A DNA stretch of 64,000 bases from Azoarcus sp. CIB (GCF_001190925.1 NZ_CP011072.1:1984001-2048000), one strand, 5' to 3'; shown: positions 35,184 to 45,047, counted from the stretch's first letter. A program made the numbers and translations. The notes: a model not told the origin generated them from the sequence alone.

Positions 35184-37822
35184 CAGTGCGCCCTCCCCTT
35201 GCCGCCGTTCTGCCCGCTCAGCTGCCCACTCAGCTGCCCAAACACCGAGTTGCCCGCGGCGATCTCCCCGGGCACTGCGGCGAGCTTGGTCAGCCTGACT
35301 TTCGCGACCGTCTCCGGCTGTCCGCTGCACGCGTCGGTGTTCCGCAGGTTTGCCGGCAGCAGCTGGTTGAAGTTGCCGCCTCCGTGGCGCACGCCGGTGT
35401 TCTGCGTCACCACGCGCGACAGCGCGTTCGACACGCACACCGCATCGGGATGGACGCCCTCGGACAGCCCGAGCTTCGCGACGATCGAGCCGTACGGCGA
35501 CTCGATGCGCACGATGTCGCCCTCGTCCAGCCTTCGGTCACGCGCCGTCTTCGGGTTCAGCAGCACCGCCGTATGCACCGGGTCCTTGAACACGATGTCG
35601 TTGATCCACGGGTTGCCGATGCTCTCGCCGAAGTTGATCTGGATGTCCTTGAAGGTGATCGCGTACAGGTCGAAGTCGGCCGGCTCCAGGTGCACCGGGT
35701 CGGGCACCGCCGTCGGCAGCGGCTGGTAGTCGCCCCACTCCCACTCGTGACGGAAGGGCACGTCGGCCGCCTCCATCTTCTGGCGCAGCGTGTCGCGTGC
35801 GCGCACGATGTCCTCCAGGTAGAAATGCAGCCGCAACCCGTCCCACGGCCGGTACCACTTCTCCGGCCGGCGCGGCGTCACCGCGTGGCCGTGCTCGACG
35901 TACCAGTCGAGATCCTTGCCGTTCCACAACTTGCCCTTGCGCTCGGCGATCTCGCGGTCGCTGTACTTGCGGTTCGGCTCGAGCAACAGCTCGGGCTTCT
36001 GTTGGAAGCCGTTGACGAAGTTGAGGATGCCGTTCCAGGTCTCGAGGACGCCGAGCCGCTCGGAGATCTCGTAGAAGATCTCCTCCTCGCTCTTCGTGTC
36101 GTACAGCGGCGGCGTCGCGGGCTGGCGCAGGCACATGCCTTCGTGGTGCGGCGGCTCGATCATCGTCATGTTCCATGACTCGAGCAGGTCGTGCGACGGC
36201 AGGATCACGTCGGCCCACTCGTTCGATTCGTTGGGCAGGATGTCGATCGCGACGATGAAGCGCATCGAGCGCAGCAGCGCGTACCACTGCGCGCGGTCGC
36301 CGGGCAGGTTCCACAACGGATTCGAGTGGCACATCAACAGCGTGTCGGGCCGGTAGTCGAGCCCGAACTTCTCGGCGTTCGCGAGCGTGTGCTGCGTCAG
36401 GTGCCCCGGATCGACGCCGATCGGGAAGAAGCCCATCAGGTGCGTCTCGTTCGGCGGCCAGGAGAACGGCACCTCGGGATGGAGCTGGTGCGGCATCGTC
36501 TGCAGCATGCCGTTCTCGCCGGCCTGGATCGTGCCGAAGCCGCCGCGGATGTCCTGCATCTGGTCGTCGAGCGTCACGCCGACGTGCCCTCCCGGCGTGT
36601 CGATCGCGCCGACGAGGAAATTCACCAGCTTGAACGCCTGGTTCGCCATCGCGCTGTACTTGTGGCCCTGCGCGCCGCGGTAGTAGTTGTACGCGGCGGG
36701 GCGCAAGGGCAGGATGCGCCCGTCGATCTCGATGAAGGAACCGATCTGGGCCGCCTTCGCGAACTCTCGTGCGATGCGCCGCGTGGTCGCCGCGGGCACC
36801 GTCGTCAGCGTCTCCATCTGCTCGGGCGAGCAGTCGGCGAGGACGTCTTTGAACTTCTGGAACGCCGGCCGGCAGGGGATGCCATCGACCGTGTACGTCC
36901 CTTCGAGCGCGAAGTCCTTGAGCTCGGGGTCGTCCCACAGGCGGGCACGATTGTCGACGGCGTCCCACACGTAGATCCTGCCTTCGCCGTTGCGCACGAA
37001 ATACCCGTCCGGCCCGACGAGGTAGGGCGCGTTCGTATCCTTCTTCAGGAATTTCGCGTCGTAGAGCTTCTCGGCGACGAGCACGTGGGCGAGGCCCAGC
37101 GCGAACTGGCGATCCGTGGCCGGCCGGATCGGCACCCATTCGTTCGCCTTCGCGGCGCCGATCGACAGGCGCGGCTCGACGACGACGACGCGCATGTTGC
37201 GCTCCACGCGCGCCTTCGCGACGTGGTTCGCCTGTGCCGCCGTGTGCAGGTGCGACGAGAAGCCGTCGCCGCCGCCGTTGTTGATCCAGTAGTTGCAGTA
37301 ATTGACGTCGTTCGCCGCGGCAAAGGCCGCGTGGATGAAGCCGTTCATCGGGTGGTAGCCGCCACCGCAGAAGTTGCCCACCGACGACAGGTAGTTCGCG
37401 TTGCCGAGCGCAGCGGGCCAGGCCCACAGGAAGAGCTTCTGGAAGTCGTTGATCGCCGGCATCAGCTTGCGCGGATCCTCGTCGAGCGTTTTCTTCAGCT
37501 CGCGGGCGACGAGATCCAGCGCCTCGTCCCAGCCGATCGGCTCCCACTTCGGATCGACGCCGGGCCCCTTCTGCGGATTCGTGCGCCGCAGCGGCGTCCC
37601 GAAGCGCGCGGGATCGTAGTGGCGCAGAATTGCCGCGTTGCCCTTCGGGCACAGCCGCCCGTTGTTGCTGGGGCTCGTGGGGTTACCCTCGATCTTGTTG
37701 ATGACGCCGTCCTCAGTGACGTGGATCCGCGTCGTACAGGAGTGGATGCACATCTTGCAGCTCGAATTGAGCCACTTGCCCGGTTTCATCGAGTTCTGCA
37801 CCGGCTGCGTGAGAGTCTCCAT
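35183..37822 (-). CDS. padB: molybdopterin oxidoreductase catalytic subunit, probable phenylacetyl-CoA:acceptor oxidoreductase
   Basis: This 879-residue DMSO-reductase-family subunit has an N-terminal [4Fe-4S] motif (SCKMCIHSC ... RLCPKG), a candidate Mo-ligand cysteine in GNFCGGGYHP, a central MPT-binding core, and a C-terminal molydop_binding domain (DEGDIVRIESPYGS, HGGGNFNQL). There is no twin-arginine signal, so it should face the cytoplasm, as needed for a CoA-ester substrate. Size and subunit set match the Azoarcus/Thauera enzyme that oxidises phenylacetyl-CoA to phenylglyoxylate. The tail contains a short GQLSGQLSGQ repeat. No phenylacetate-CoA ligase (padJ) is in the window. Confidence 0.78.
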   Translation of the reverse strand: METLTQPVQNSMKPGKWLNSSCKMCIHSCTTRIHVTEDGVINKIEGNPTSPSNNGRLCPKGNAAILRHYDPARFGTPLRRTNPQKGPGVDPKWEPIGWDEALDLVARELKKTLDEDPRKLMPAINDFQKLFLWAWPAALGNANYLSSVGNFCGGGYHPMNGFIHAAFAAANDVNYCNYWINNGGGDGFSSHLHTAAQANHVAKARVERNMRVVVVEPRLSIGAAKANEWVPIRPATDRQFALGLAHVLVAEKLYDAKFLKKDTNAPYLVGPDGYFVRNGEGRIYVWDAVDNRARLWDDPELKDFALEGTYTVDGIPCRPAFQKFKDVLADCSPEQMETLTTVPAATTRRIAREFAKAAQIGSFIEIDGRILPLRPAAYNYYRGAQGHKYSAMANQAFKLVNFLVGAIDTPGGHVGVTLDDQMQDIRGGFGTIQAGENGMLQTMPHQLHPEVPFSWPPNETHLMGFFPIGVDPGHLTQHTLANAEKFGLDYRPDTLLMCHSNPLWNLPGDRAQWYALLRSMRFIVAIDILPNESNEWADVILPSHDLLESWNMTMIEPPHHEGMCLRQPATPPLYDTKSEEEIFYEISERLGVLETWNGILNFVNGFQQKPELLLEPNRKYSDREIAERKGKLWNGKDLDWYVEHGHAVTPRRPEKWYRPWDGLRLHFYLEDIVRARDTLRQKMEAADVPFRHEWEWGDYQPLPTAVPDPVHLEPADFDLYAITFKDIQINFGESIGNPWINDIVFKDPVHTAVLLNPKTARDRRLDEGDIVRIESPYGSIVAKLGLSEGVHPDAVCVSNALSRVVTQNTGVRHGGGNFNQLLPANLRNTDACSGQPETVAKVRLTKLAAVPGEIAAGNSVFGQLSGQLSGQNGGKGRAH

Positions 37823-37862
37823 TACCGCTCCTCGGTGAATTGCGCGCCTGCTTCGAGCATTG

Positions 37863-37914
37863 AGATTACGGGGGGCGCCCCCCTCGAACTATCCCGCGAT
37901 TACGACGCCTATCC
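37863..37914 (-). promoter_or_regulatory. padB promoter: tandem GGATAG activator sites and -10 candidate
   Basis: On the minus strand two copies of CGSGGATAG lie 20 bp apart (forward TATCC at 37910-37914 and 37890-37894). The proximal one is followed after exactly 20 nt by TAATCT (37868-37863), a -10 candidate. A 14-bp G6CGC6-type palindrome (37870-37883) fills the spacer. The same layout occurs at 44892-44943 and 48917-48968. It resembles the XylS-type operator arrangement. Confidence 0.65.
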
Positions 37915-37962
37915 GCGGACTGTCGATGTTTGTGCGGGACGCCCGGGAAGGCGGAACACAAG

Positions 37963-37987
37963 AAAAAGGGGCACCCCGGGGCGCCCC
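37963..37987 (-). terminator. Rho-independent terminator after the DUF1329 gene
   Basis: On the minus strand GGGGC pairs with GCCCC around a GC-rich loop and is followed by TTTTTC. It lies about 25 bp after the DUF1329 stop, separating the transport operon from padB, which has its own promoter. Confidence 0.65.
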
Positions 37988-38010
37988 TGTGCCGGTCTTG
38001 CGTCGCGCCC

Positions 38011-39309
38011 TCAGCTGCCGCGCATGTACTGCACCGAGAACAGCTTCGTCGGGCTCATCTCCTGATCCAGATGCACCTTGAACTTGCCCGTCGTGCAGTG
38101 TTTCGCCTGCACGTCGATGATGCTGAAACCGTCGTTGATCGCCACCCCGCGGCCGGCGTTCTTCGGCAAATGGTTCTCCGAGTCGGTGTAGGCGACCACG
38201 AAGGTCTTCCACAGCTCGCCCTTGCGGTCGTAGATCTCGTTCAGGCTCAGCGCGAAGGTCTCGGCATCGACGTAATGCACGCGCTTGCTGATGACGTGGT
38301 CGGGATTGACCGGCACCGACTCGATGACGTAGGTCTTGCGCAGCTGCCACGTCACGTTCGGGAAGCAGTTGCCTTCGCCACCGAAGTCGATGAACTTGAA
38401 GTCGGGCTCCTTCGGCTCCTCGGCGAGCTTCTGCTTGTTGTGGGCGTAGAAGGGCACCAGCAGGTCGCGCGTGCCCTTGTATTCCCACTTCATGTCGCGC
38501 ATGCGGCCGTTGTAGCCCTCGAAATCCTCGACCATCAGGTCGGAGCCGAGGAAGGGGTCGGTCACCTGGTTCGACGCGAGGCGGCGCACGCGGCGCTGGA
38601 AGCCGAGGTAGAGATACACCTCATCGAGCTTCGCGTCGTCGGAGAAGCGGCTGATCAGCAGCTGCGTGTCCTTCAGGTCCTGCGGCTCGTGCACCTTCAG
38701 GTAGCCCGAGCGCAGCAGCTGGGCCGGGTTCGGCTCGACCTCCGGGCGCGGCTCCTGATCGACGCGGTGCTTCCACTGGATGATGTGGTACTCCTGCTTC
38801 AGCGTGCGCTCGACCTTGGCGCTGGCCATGTTCTTGTATTCCATGTACCACGGCCAGATCGTGTAGCTGTCGCCGATGCGGTTGTTGTGCTGGAAGTTCC
38901 AGAACACCTTCTCGCCGGAGCGCGCGTCCTTCGCGTCGGGCTCCTGCGGGAAGGGCCGGCCGGCGACGTAGCCCACCAGATCGCCGACGTTGGGCCCCAG
39001 CGACACCTTGTTGAGGTTCTTGCGCGTCGCATCGATGTAGTTCTTGCTGATGCCGAACGAGTAGGTCTCGCCCACCGCGAGGGTGGTCTGCCCGCTCTTG
39101 ATGAACTGCGCCATGCTCGGGATCAGCGCGCCCTTGGCGGCGTCGACGTTGTTCTTGTCGATGACCGTGCCGGGCTTGACGCCGGGAACCGTCGGCACGC
39201 CGCTCTTGTACGGGCCGAAGCTCTTGTCGACGTCGGCCTCGGTCGCGGCATGCGCCGCCCCGAAAACGCCGGCCGCCAGCAGCATCGATGTCATTGTCCT
39301 CATCTTCAT
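38011..39309 (-). CDS. DUF1329 domain protein, exported
   Basis: This 432-residue protein has a clear signal peptide (MKMRTMTSMLLAAGVFGAAHA) and is otherwise soluble, with beta-rich DUF1329 features (YTIWPWYMEYKNM, RRVRRLASNQVTDPFLGSD, DFEGYNG). DUF1329 proteins are LolB/LolA-like and are encoded next to DUF1302 outer-membrane proteins and MMPL exporters in hydrocarbon, steroid and alkylphenol degraders. GGAGGAAG precedes the ATG. A periplasmic carrier of a hydrophobic substrate or lipid is the likely role. Confidence 0.8.
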   Translation of the reverse strand: MKMRTMTSMLLAAGVFGAAHAATEADVDKSFGPYKSGVPTVPGVKPGTVIDKNNVDAAKGALIPSMAQFIKSGQTTLAVGETYSFGISKNYIDATRKNLNKVSLGPNVGDLVGYVAGRPFPQEPDAKDARSGEKVFWNFQHNNRIGDSYTIWPWYMEYKNMASAKVERTLKQEYHIIQWKHRVDQEPRPEVEPNPAQLLRSGYLKVHEPQDLKDTQLLISRFSDDAKLDEVYLYLGFQRRVRRLASNQVTDPFLGSDLMVEDFEGYNGRMRDMKWEYKGTRDLLVPFYAHNKQKLAEEPKEPDFKFIDFGGEGNCFPNVTWQLRKTYVIESVPVNPDHVISKRVHYVDAETFALSLNEIYDRKGELWKTFVVAYTDSENHLPKNAGRGVAINDGFSIIDVQAKHCTTGKFKVHLDQEMSPTKLFSVQYMRGS

Positions 39310-39326
39310 TGTCTTCCTCCTCCGGA

Positions 39327-41333
39327 TCAGAATTTGTACTGCATTACGAATTGCAGCTCGTCTTCTTCCTGCGCCATGCCGATCGGGCCGGACCGGAAGC
39401 GGCCGAGCGGCTCGAACCCGCCCAGGCCCAGCGACCCGTCGTTCGCCCCTTGCCCCGGCGAGGCGGAGAACGGATGGAAGGGGTTGCAGGTGCGGCAGTC
39501 GTCGAACTTGCGCGCGCCGCGGCCGACCTTGAGGTTGGCGCCGATCGTGAGCTTCAGGTTGTCGTTGACGAGCCAGTCGAGCGACGGCGCGATCGTGGTC
39601 GCCTCGCCGCGGAAGTCGTGCGCCATGATCACCTGCGGGCTCAGCCGGTCGTTCATGTAGAAGCCTTTCAGGAGCAGCGTGAAGATGTTGTTGTCCTTCC
39701 AGTCGGGCATGCCGACCTTGCCCAAGGGCCGGTCCTCCAGCTCGTGGTCGAGCAGGTGCTGGCCGAACAGCTGCGCCGAGATCAGGAAGGCGCGCGACTT
39801 GTTGAGGAAGGGGATGAAGGTCGGGCGATCCCAGCCGACCACGTAGCGGAACACGCGCGACTCCGAGAACAGGCGCTTGCGCAAGCCGTTCGGGAACTCC
39901 TCGCCCTCGGTCAGCGCGGCCTCGAGCCGGAACACCGACTTGATCGCATCCACCTGCAGGTCCATCGATCCGCCGATCAGGTTCACGCGCGGGAAATGCA
40001 CGTCGAAGGCGATCAGGTAGGGGTAGGGATGCGGCTGCGGCTGCGTGTCGACTGCGCCCACGGGATCGAACGGATTGCGCGCCGGAATGCCGCCGCGCAG
40101 CGAAGGCAGCTGTGAGCGGTAGGTGAGCGCGTTGAGCGAGAAGCCGACGCCGCTCTTCTGGCCTTCGAGCTTGACGCCGAGCTGCGTGTTCGCCAGCGAC
40201 CAGCTTGGCAGATGCGCCTTGCGGATGCCGATCTGGTTCGGGCCAAAGTCGGTCGCCGCCAGCCCCGGCATGCCGAGGTTGGCGAAGTTCGCGACCGTGC
40301 CGCCGTTGTCCCACAGGTTCTTCATGCCGCGCATGAAGCAGCCCGCATCGAGGATCACGTTCGGGCTGCCGCACTGGCCGATGTTGTGCGGGCGGAACTT
40401 GTCGAAGTTCCACACGAGGGCGAAGTTCAGGTCGTCGAAGGTCTCGGTGGCCCCCGCGCGGTACTCCGCCTGCATGATCCACATCGGGATGCGGATGTCC
40501 TGGAGCTCGTCGTAGATGTTGTTGCGCGAGTAGTCGACGGGGTTGATGACGTCGAGCACGCGGAAAAGGTCGGTGCGCCCCCACACCACCTGCTGCTTGC
40601 CGACCTTCATGAACACGCTCGAACCGTCGTCGAAGGGCACGGAGCCGGTGACGTAGGCCTCGCGGATGAAGTCCCAGCGGTCGTTGAACTCCGGCGACTC
40701 CAGTTCCTGCCGGCTCGCATCGAGATAATCCTTGATGCAGCCGCGCGAGTCCTTGTCGCACGGGCGCACCGGCACCGCGAACGCGACGCCGCCGTCGGTG
40801 CGGTGCAGGTGTTCGCCCAGCACGACCATCCCCTCGTTGGGGTTGTAGCGCGGCGCGGACGGGTCGGTCGAGTTGAAGCCGAAGGCGCCGCCGCCGGGCA
40901 GGCCCGCGAGCCCGCCCGTGAGCGGATTGGTCGGGCTCCCGAGGCCGTCGCCGTGCGCCACGCTCGGCCCCGGGATGCCCACGGTGTTCTCGAGCCGCAC
41001 CGCGCCGCCGGCCTTGTTGCCGTAGTGGTCTTCGTTGAGGCGATAGACGCCGTCGAACGTGCCGCGCAGCTTCAGGTTCACGCCCACGTCGTCGAACGCG
41101 CCGCGCCGGCCGAGCTGGCGGTCGATGTCCACCTTCAGCGTATTGCGGAACTTCGACAGCCCCACGTCGCGGCGCGCGAAGGTCGCGTTCTCATAGACCA
41201 CGTCGACCCGCGCCTCCTCGTTCGGAATGTCACCGGCCACGACCGTGCCCGTGTGGGCAACGCCCACGGCGAGCGTCAGCATTCCGGCCGCAAGCGGTGC
41301 GTTGCGGCGATCCTTCTTTGCGGATTTCCTCAC
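39327..41333 (-). CDS. DUF1302 outer-membrane beta-barrel-type protein
   Basis: This 668-residue protein has a basic N-terminus and signal peptide (RKSAKKDRRNAPLAAGMLTLAVGVAH...), then long alternating beta-strand sequence ending in an aromatic C-terminal residue (LQFVMQYKF), typical of outer-membrane barrels. A GTG start at 41333 is chosen because GGGGAGGA lies 5 nt upstream. DUF1302 proteins are thought to let hydrophobic compounds through the outer membrane. It contains a pair of CGSPN/C...C segments around residue 340-350 and a CDKDSRGC pair near 230. It lies 17 bp before the DUF1329 gene. Confidence 0.8.
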   Translation of the reverse strand: MRKSAKKDRRNAPLAAGMLTLAVGVAHTGTVVAGDIPNEEARVDVVYENATFARRDVGLSKFRNTLKVDIDRQLGRRGAFDDVGVNLKLRGTFDGVYRLNEDHYGNKAGGAVRLENTVGIPGPSVAHGDGLGSPTNPLTGGLAGLPGGGAFGFNSTDPSAPRYNPNEGMVVLGEHLHRTDGGVAFAVPVRPCDKDSRGCIKDYLDASRQELESPEFNDRWDFIREAYVTGSVPFDDGSSVFMKVGKQQVVWGRTDLFRVLDVINPVDYSRNNIYDELQDIRIPMWIMQAEYRAGATETFDDLNFALVWNFDKFRPHNIGQCGSPNVILDAGCFMRGMKNLWDNGGTVANFANLGMPGLAATDFGPNQIGIRKAHLPSWSLANTQLGVKLEGQKSGVGFSLNALTYRSQLPSLRGGIPARNPFDPVGAVDTQPQPHPYPYLIAFDVHFPRVNLIGGSMDLQVDAIKSVFRLEAALTEGEEFPNGLRKRLFSESRVFRYVVGWDRPTFIPFLNKSRAFLISAQLFGQHLLDHELEDRPLGKVGMPDWKDNNIFTLLLKGFYMNDRLSPQVIMAHDFRGEATTIAPSLDWLVNDNLKLTIGANLKVGRGARKFDDCRTCNPFHPFSASPGQGANDGSLGLGGFEPLGRFRSGPIGMAQEEDELQFVMQYKF

Positions 41334-41367
41334 CTTCGTCCTCCCCTCGTTGTTGTCGGTCGCCGCA

Positions 41368-43743
41368 TCAGGCCGCCTGCAGCACACCGTCTTCGTCGAG
41401 CCGCGCCTTCGTGATGAAGACGGGCTTGAACATCACGACCCACGCCGGCATCAGCAGCATCGCGGCGAGCGCGTTGAGCACCAGCATCAGCGTCAGCAGC
41501 AGCGCGGAATCCGCCTGGAAGCGCAGATCGGACAGGAGGACCCACATGATCACGCCCGCGATCAGCGTCACCGCCGTGAACACCACCGCAAAGCCCGTCG
41601 TGCCCGCCGCGGTGCGCACCGCCTGGCCGAGGTCGCCGCAAGCGGCCATCTCCTCGCGGATGCGGTTCATGATGTAGATCGCGTAGTCGATGCCGACGCC
41701 GATTCCCACGGCGATGACCGGTACCGTATTGACGTTGATGCCGATGCCCATGGCGCCCATGTAGGCATAGGTCATGACCGTGGCGAACAGCATGGGTAGC
41801 ACCATCAGCCAGCCGGCATGAAGGGAGCCGTAGGACAGGGTCACGAAGACGAACGCCAGCGCGATCACGAGCGGCACGATGAGGCGGTTGTCGTCGTCGA
41901 CAGCATCGTTGATCGCCGCGTTGACCCCAATCGCGCCGCCGCCCAGACGCAGCTCGAAGCCGTCCAACGCGCCGAGCTGGGCGATGCCCTCCTCGGCCAC
42001 ATGCACCGCGCGCCGGATCGTGTCCGCCTGCTTGTCCTTGTAGTAGAAGACGAGGTTCGCATCGCGCTCGTCGGCATCGAGGAACTCGGCGAGCGCGCCC
42101 GGGATGGGGCTCGCCGCCATGTAGGCGAAGAGCAGTCCGCCGACCGCCGAAGCCGACTCGGGGATCTGGTTCCAGCGCGGGTCGGTGTTGTGGATGAGGC
42201 CGTTGACCGCGCGCACCAGCCCCGGCAGCGCCTTGGTGCCGCCGAGCGCCGGGTCGAGCAGCATGTAGTGCTGGAACTGCTCGATCGCGCGCAGCACCTC
42301 GGGCCGCTTCAGGCCGCCCTTCTCCTCGGTGCGCGCGACGATGTAGAGCTCCTCGGAGCCCGGAAAGCGCGCGTTGATCGCGCGCGACGACACGTTGTAG
42401 TCGTGGTCGGGATACAGCAGCGGCGAACCGGCCTCGGCCTCGCCGATCTTGACCCGTGCGGCGAGCCCGCCGCCGCCGACGAGCAGGAGCGCGGCGACTC
42501 CCAGCACCGCTGCCGCGGCGCGTCGGCCGGCCACGGCGCCGAACACCCGCTCGACCGCGGCATGCGCCCAGCCGCGGCGGTTCTCGGTATTGCGCGGCGC
42601 GGGCAGCAGCCACAGCAGCAAGGGCACGACCAACAGCACCGTGAAGAACACCGAGAACGCCCAGAATCCGGCGTAGTAACCGAGTTTCGTGTTGATCGGC
42701 GCCGCGCCGAGCGCCAGCACAGCGATGCCGATCGCATCGACCGCGATCGCGAGCGAGCCGGGTCGGAACAGGTCCTCGAACGACGCGCGGGCAGCCATCC
42801 GCCCGTCGCGGCTCGTCGCAAGCTCCGCGTAGTAGCGCTCGACGAGCTGAATGCTGTGCGACATCGCGCGCGCGGCGATCAGGAACGGGATCACGAGCGA
42901 CAGCGGATCGAGGTTCCAGCCCATCTTCGACACGAAGCCCAGGCCCCAGATCGACGACAGCGCGATGCCCACGAGCGGCAGCGCGACGCCGTAGAAGCGG
43001 CGGAAATAGGCGACCAGCAGCCCGACCATCAGCAGCAGCGTGTACAGGAAGATCTGCAGGATCTGCGGCAGGTAGGTGTAGACCCAACCGATCAGCACCG
43101 GCTGACCGGTGGCGTGGATCCGCGTGCCGGCCGTCTGCTCGTTGGCGCGCGCCGCCTGCAGCTCGGCGAAGATCTTCTCGTAGTCGATCGCGCTGGCTTC
43201 GTTCATCTGCGCCTTGACCAGCGCCGCCTTGGCATCGGGCGACACGAGCAGGCCATAGATGCGCGGATTGGCGCGGACCTCGTTGCCGAGCGCCTCGAGC
43301 TCGTCGGCCGACAGCGCCGGGCGCTGCGGATCGAAATACGGCTGCGAGCGCATCTCGCCGTCCTCGGTCAGCCAGATCTTGCGCGCGGTGCGATGCGTGA
43401 GGCTGGAGACGAGGTTGTGATTCACCCCGGACAGGCTGTCGACGGCCTGCGTGACGCGGTGGATCCGTGCGAGCGTGTCGTTGGTGAAGATCGTGCCGTC
43501 CTCGACCTCGATGGCGACGACGATCTGGTTCGCGCCGCCGAAGGTGTCGCGGATCTCGTTGTGCAGGCGGATGAACGCGTGACCCTGCGGCAGCAGGTCG
43601 GCGAAGTCGGTGTGCATCTTCAGTGCCGGGATCTGCAGCGCGAAGTACGCGGTGACCGCGAGAATCGCCGCCAGCACGAGGCGCGGGAACGCGAAGATCT
43701 TCAGTTCGAGTTCGTGCAGCGCGTGGGTGAATTGGTGTCGCAC
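41368..43743 (-). CDS. RND/MMPL-family transporter
   Basis: This 791-residue protein has two repeats of one plus five transmembrane helices (MMPL type, as in hopanoid transporter HpnN and mycobacterial MmpL), with large periplasmic loops and the transmembrane G-x-x-x-D-Y (GVGIGVGIDYAIYIMNRI) proton-relay motif in the second half. The corresponding site of the first half reads FLIAARAMSHSIQL, so the first-half Asp is missing. It is coupled to the DUF1302 and YCF48 genes and would export or exchange a hydrophobic compound. Confidence 0.85.
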   Translation of the reverse strand: MRHQFTHALHELELKIFAFPRLVLAAILAVTAYFALQIPALKMHTDFADLLPQGHAFIRLHNEIRDTFGGANQIVVAIEVEDGTIFTNDTLARIHRVTQAVDSLSGVNHNLVSSLTHRTARKIWLTEDGEMRSQPYFDPQRPALSADELEALGNEVRANPRIYGLLVSPDAKAALVKAQMNEASAIDYEKIFAELQAARANEQTAGTRIHATGQPVLIGWVYTYLPQILQIFLYTLLLMVGLLVAYFRRFYGVALPLVGIALSSIWGLGFVSKMGWNLDPLSLVIPFLIAARAMSHSIQLVERYYAELATSRDGRMAARASFEDLFRPGSLAIAVDAIGIAVLALGAAPINTKLGYYAGFWAFSVFFTVLLVVPLLLWLLPAPRNTENRRGWAHAAVERVFGAVAGRRAAAAVLGVAALLLVGGGGLAARVKIGEAEAGSPLLYPDHDYNVSSRAINARFPGSEELYIVARTEEKGGLKRPEVLRAIEQFQHYMLLDPALGGTKALPGLVRAVNGLIHNTDPRWNQIPESASAVGGLLFAYMAASPIPGALAEFLDADERDANLVFYYKDKQADTIRRAVHVAEEGIAQLGALDGFELRLGGGAIGVNAAINDAVDDDNRLIVPLVIALAFVFVTLSYGSLHAGWLMVLPMLFATVMTYAYMGAMGIGINVNTVPVIAVGIGVGIDYAIYIMNRIREEMAACGDLGQAVRTAAGTTGFAVVFTAVTLIAGVIMWVLLSDLRFQADSALLLTLMLVLNALAAMLLMPAWVVMFKPVFITKARLDEDGVLQAA

Positions 43744-43752
43744 GGCCTCTCC

Positions 43753-44718
43753 TTACTTCGGCGTGGCAGGGGTGGGGGAAACGATGTCGAGCGTGCCGGC
43801 GCCGCCGGCGACGAGGAGCCCGCGTCCGGCGAGCGGGATGGCGCTGCGCAGGTAGGGCGCGGCGCGTCCCTCCACCGGCCGCCACTGCCCGTCGTCGAGC
43901 GCGAGCACCAGCCCGTTGGCGCCGAGCGCGAACACGCGCTCTTCGTTGCGGACGAGGCCGTACATCGGGGCACCGGTGGGATTGGGCTGCTTCTGCCAGC
44001 TCGCGCCGCCATCGGTGGTGTGCAGGATCGTGCCGGCGAGCCCGCTGACCCAGCCGGTCTGCGTATCGGTGAAGAGCGCGCCGTACGGATAGAAGTCGTT
44101 CGGGATCGGGGCGCCCACCTGCCAGTTCGCACCGCCGTCCTGTGTCGTCAGGAAGCTGCCGAACTCGCCGGTGATGATCCCGTGCTGCGCATCGACGAAC
44201 TGCACCGTCGCCAGCATCCGGTCCTCGCCGAGCGAGGCATCCCGCCACGTCGCACCCCGGTCCGCGCTGGACAGGATCGCGCTCTCGCTGCCGACGACCC
44301 ACACCTGCCCGTTCGGATCGCAGGCGACCGCGAGCGGGGTGGCCTCGCTCGTGATTGGGCGTGCGCTCCAGCTGCTCGCCGCGGCGTCGGCGATCCACAC
44401 GCGGCGGCCAAAATCGAGGGCGACGAAGGCCCCATCCGGGCACACCGCGACGCCGATCAGCGAGGCGGCGGCATCGACGACCTGGCGCCGCCAGCTCTTG
44501 CCGCCGTCGGCCGACGACACGACGACGCCGTTCGCGCCGACTGCGACGAGCACGTCCGGGTTCGCGGCGGTCGCCTGGAACTGGTCGGAACGCAAGACCG
44601 GCGCAGACTGCGTCTCGGCCGTTGCGGGGAGGTTGGCCGACGCGCTGCAGCCGAGCAGACCGGACTGCGCGAGCGCGAACGGCAAAATCAAGGTACGAAT
44701 GCGGTCAATCCCAGTCAT
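43753..44718 (-). CDS. YCF48/BNR-repeat lipoprotein
   Basis: This 321-residue protein has a signal peptide ending in a lipobox (SGLLGC, Cys24), then six to seven beta-propeller repeats with the S-x-D-x-G-x-x-W pattern (SSADGGKSWRR, SSADRGATWRD, TTQDGGANWQV, HTTDGGASWQK), as in YCF48/HCF136-type and Vps10-type propellers. It precedes the MMPL transporter by 9 bp, a pairing common in aromatic and steroid degraders. It may be an assembly factor or a periplasmic adaptor of the exporter. Confidence 0.8.
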   Translation of the reverse strand: MTGIDRIRTLILPFALAQSGLLGCSASANLPATAETQSAPVLRSDQFQATAANPDVLVAVGANGVVVSSADGGKSWRRQVVDAAASLIGVAVCPDGAFVALDFGRRVWIADAAASSWSARPITSEATPLAVACDPNGQVWVVGSESAILSSADRGATWRDASLGEDRMLATVQFVDAQHGIITGEFGSFLTTQDGGANWQVGAPIPNDFYPYGALFTDTQTGWVSGLAGTILHTTDGGASWQKQPNPTGAPMYGLVRNEERVFALGANGLVLALDDGQWRPVEGRAAPYLRSAIPLAGRGLLVAGGAGTLDIVSPTPATPK

Positions 44719-44891
44719 GAAGTCCCCTTGCGATCAGCAATGACGCCCCCTTCAAGGGGCAGCGAACTCTTGGGCTGGGGCTGGATGTCCCGACGCGCAC
44801 GACAGCTGCAGGCCGGCGCATCTGCGACTCGGCCGATTCCGCTTCCGGCTCTGGGATCGGGGTCACCTCCCGACGTCGCGCGACATCGGAA

Positions 44892-44943
44892 AGGTAAGGA
44901 TTTCGGGGTGGAGGCCGCTATCCGCGGAATGCCGCGCATATCC
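44892..44943 (-). promoter_or_regulatory. promoter of the exporter operon: tandem GGATA(G/T) activator sites
   Basis: Forward TATCC copies at 44919-44923 and 44939-44943 are 20 bp apart. On the minus strand the proximal GGATAG is followed after 20 nt by TTACCT (44897-44892). The spacing is identical to that of the padB promoter. The predicted 5' leader to the lipoprotein start is about 170 nt. Confidence 0.6.
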
Positions 44944-45002
44944 GCCGACTACGGATCGTTTCAAATGCCTACCGGGGCGGGCTTCCGGATGCCGCACAAA
45001 CG

Positions 45003-45028
45003 GCACGGCCGCCCGAAGGCGGCCGTGC
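45003..45028 (-). terminator. hairpin terminator with UUCG tetraloop after the second molybdenum-hydroxylase operon
   Basis: GCACGGCCGCC and GGCGGCCGTGC form an 11-bp perfect stem. On the minus strand the loop is C(UUCG)G, the most stable tetraloop. It starts 20 bp after the stop of the molybdopterin subunit. The T-run is weak (GTTTG). Confidence 0.6.
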
Positions 45029-45047
45029 ACAAGCGAACTGCAGGCGT

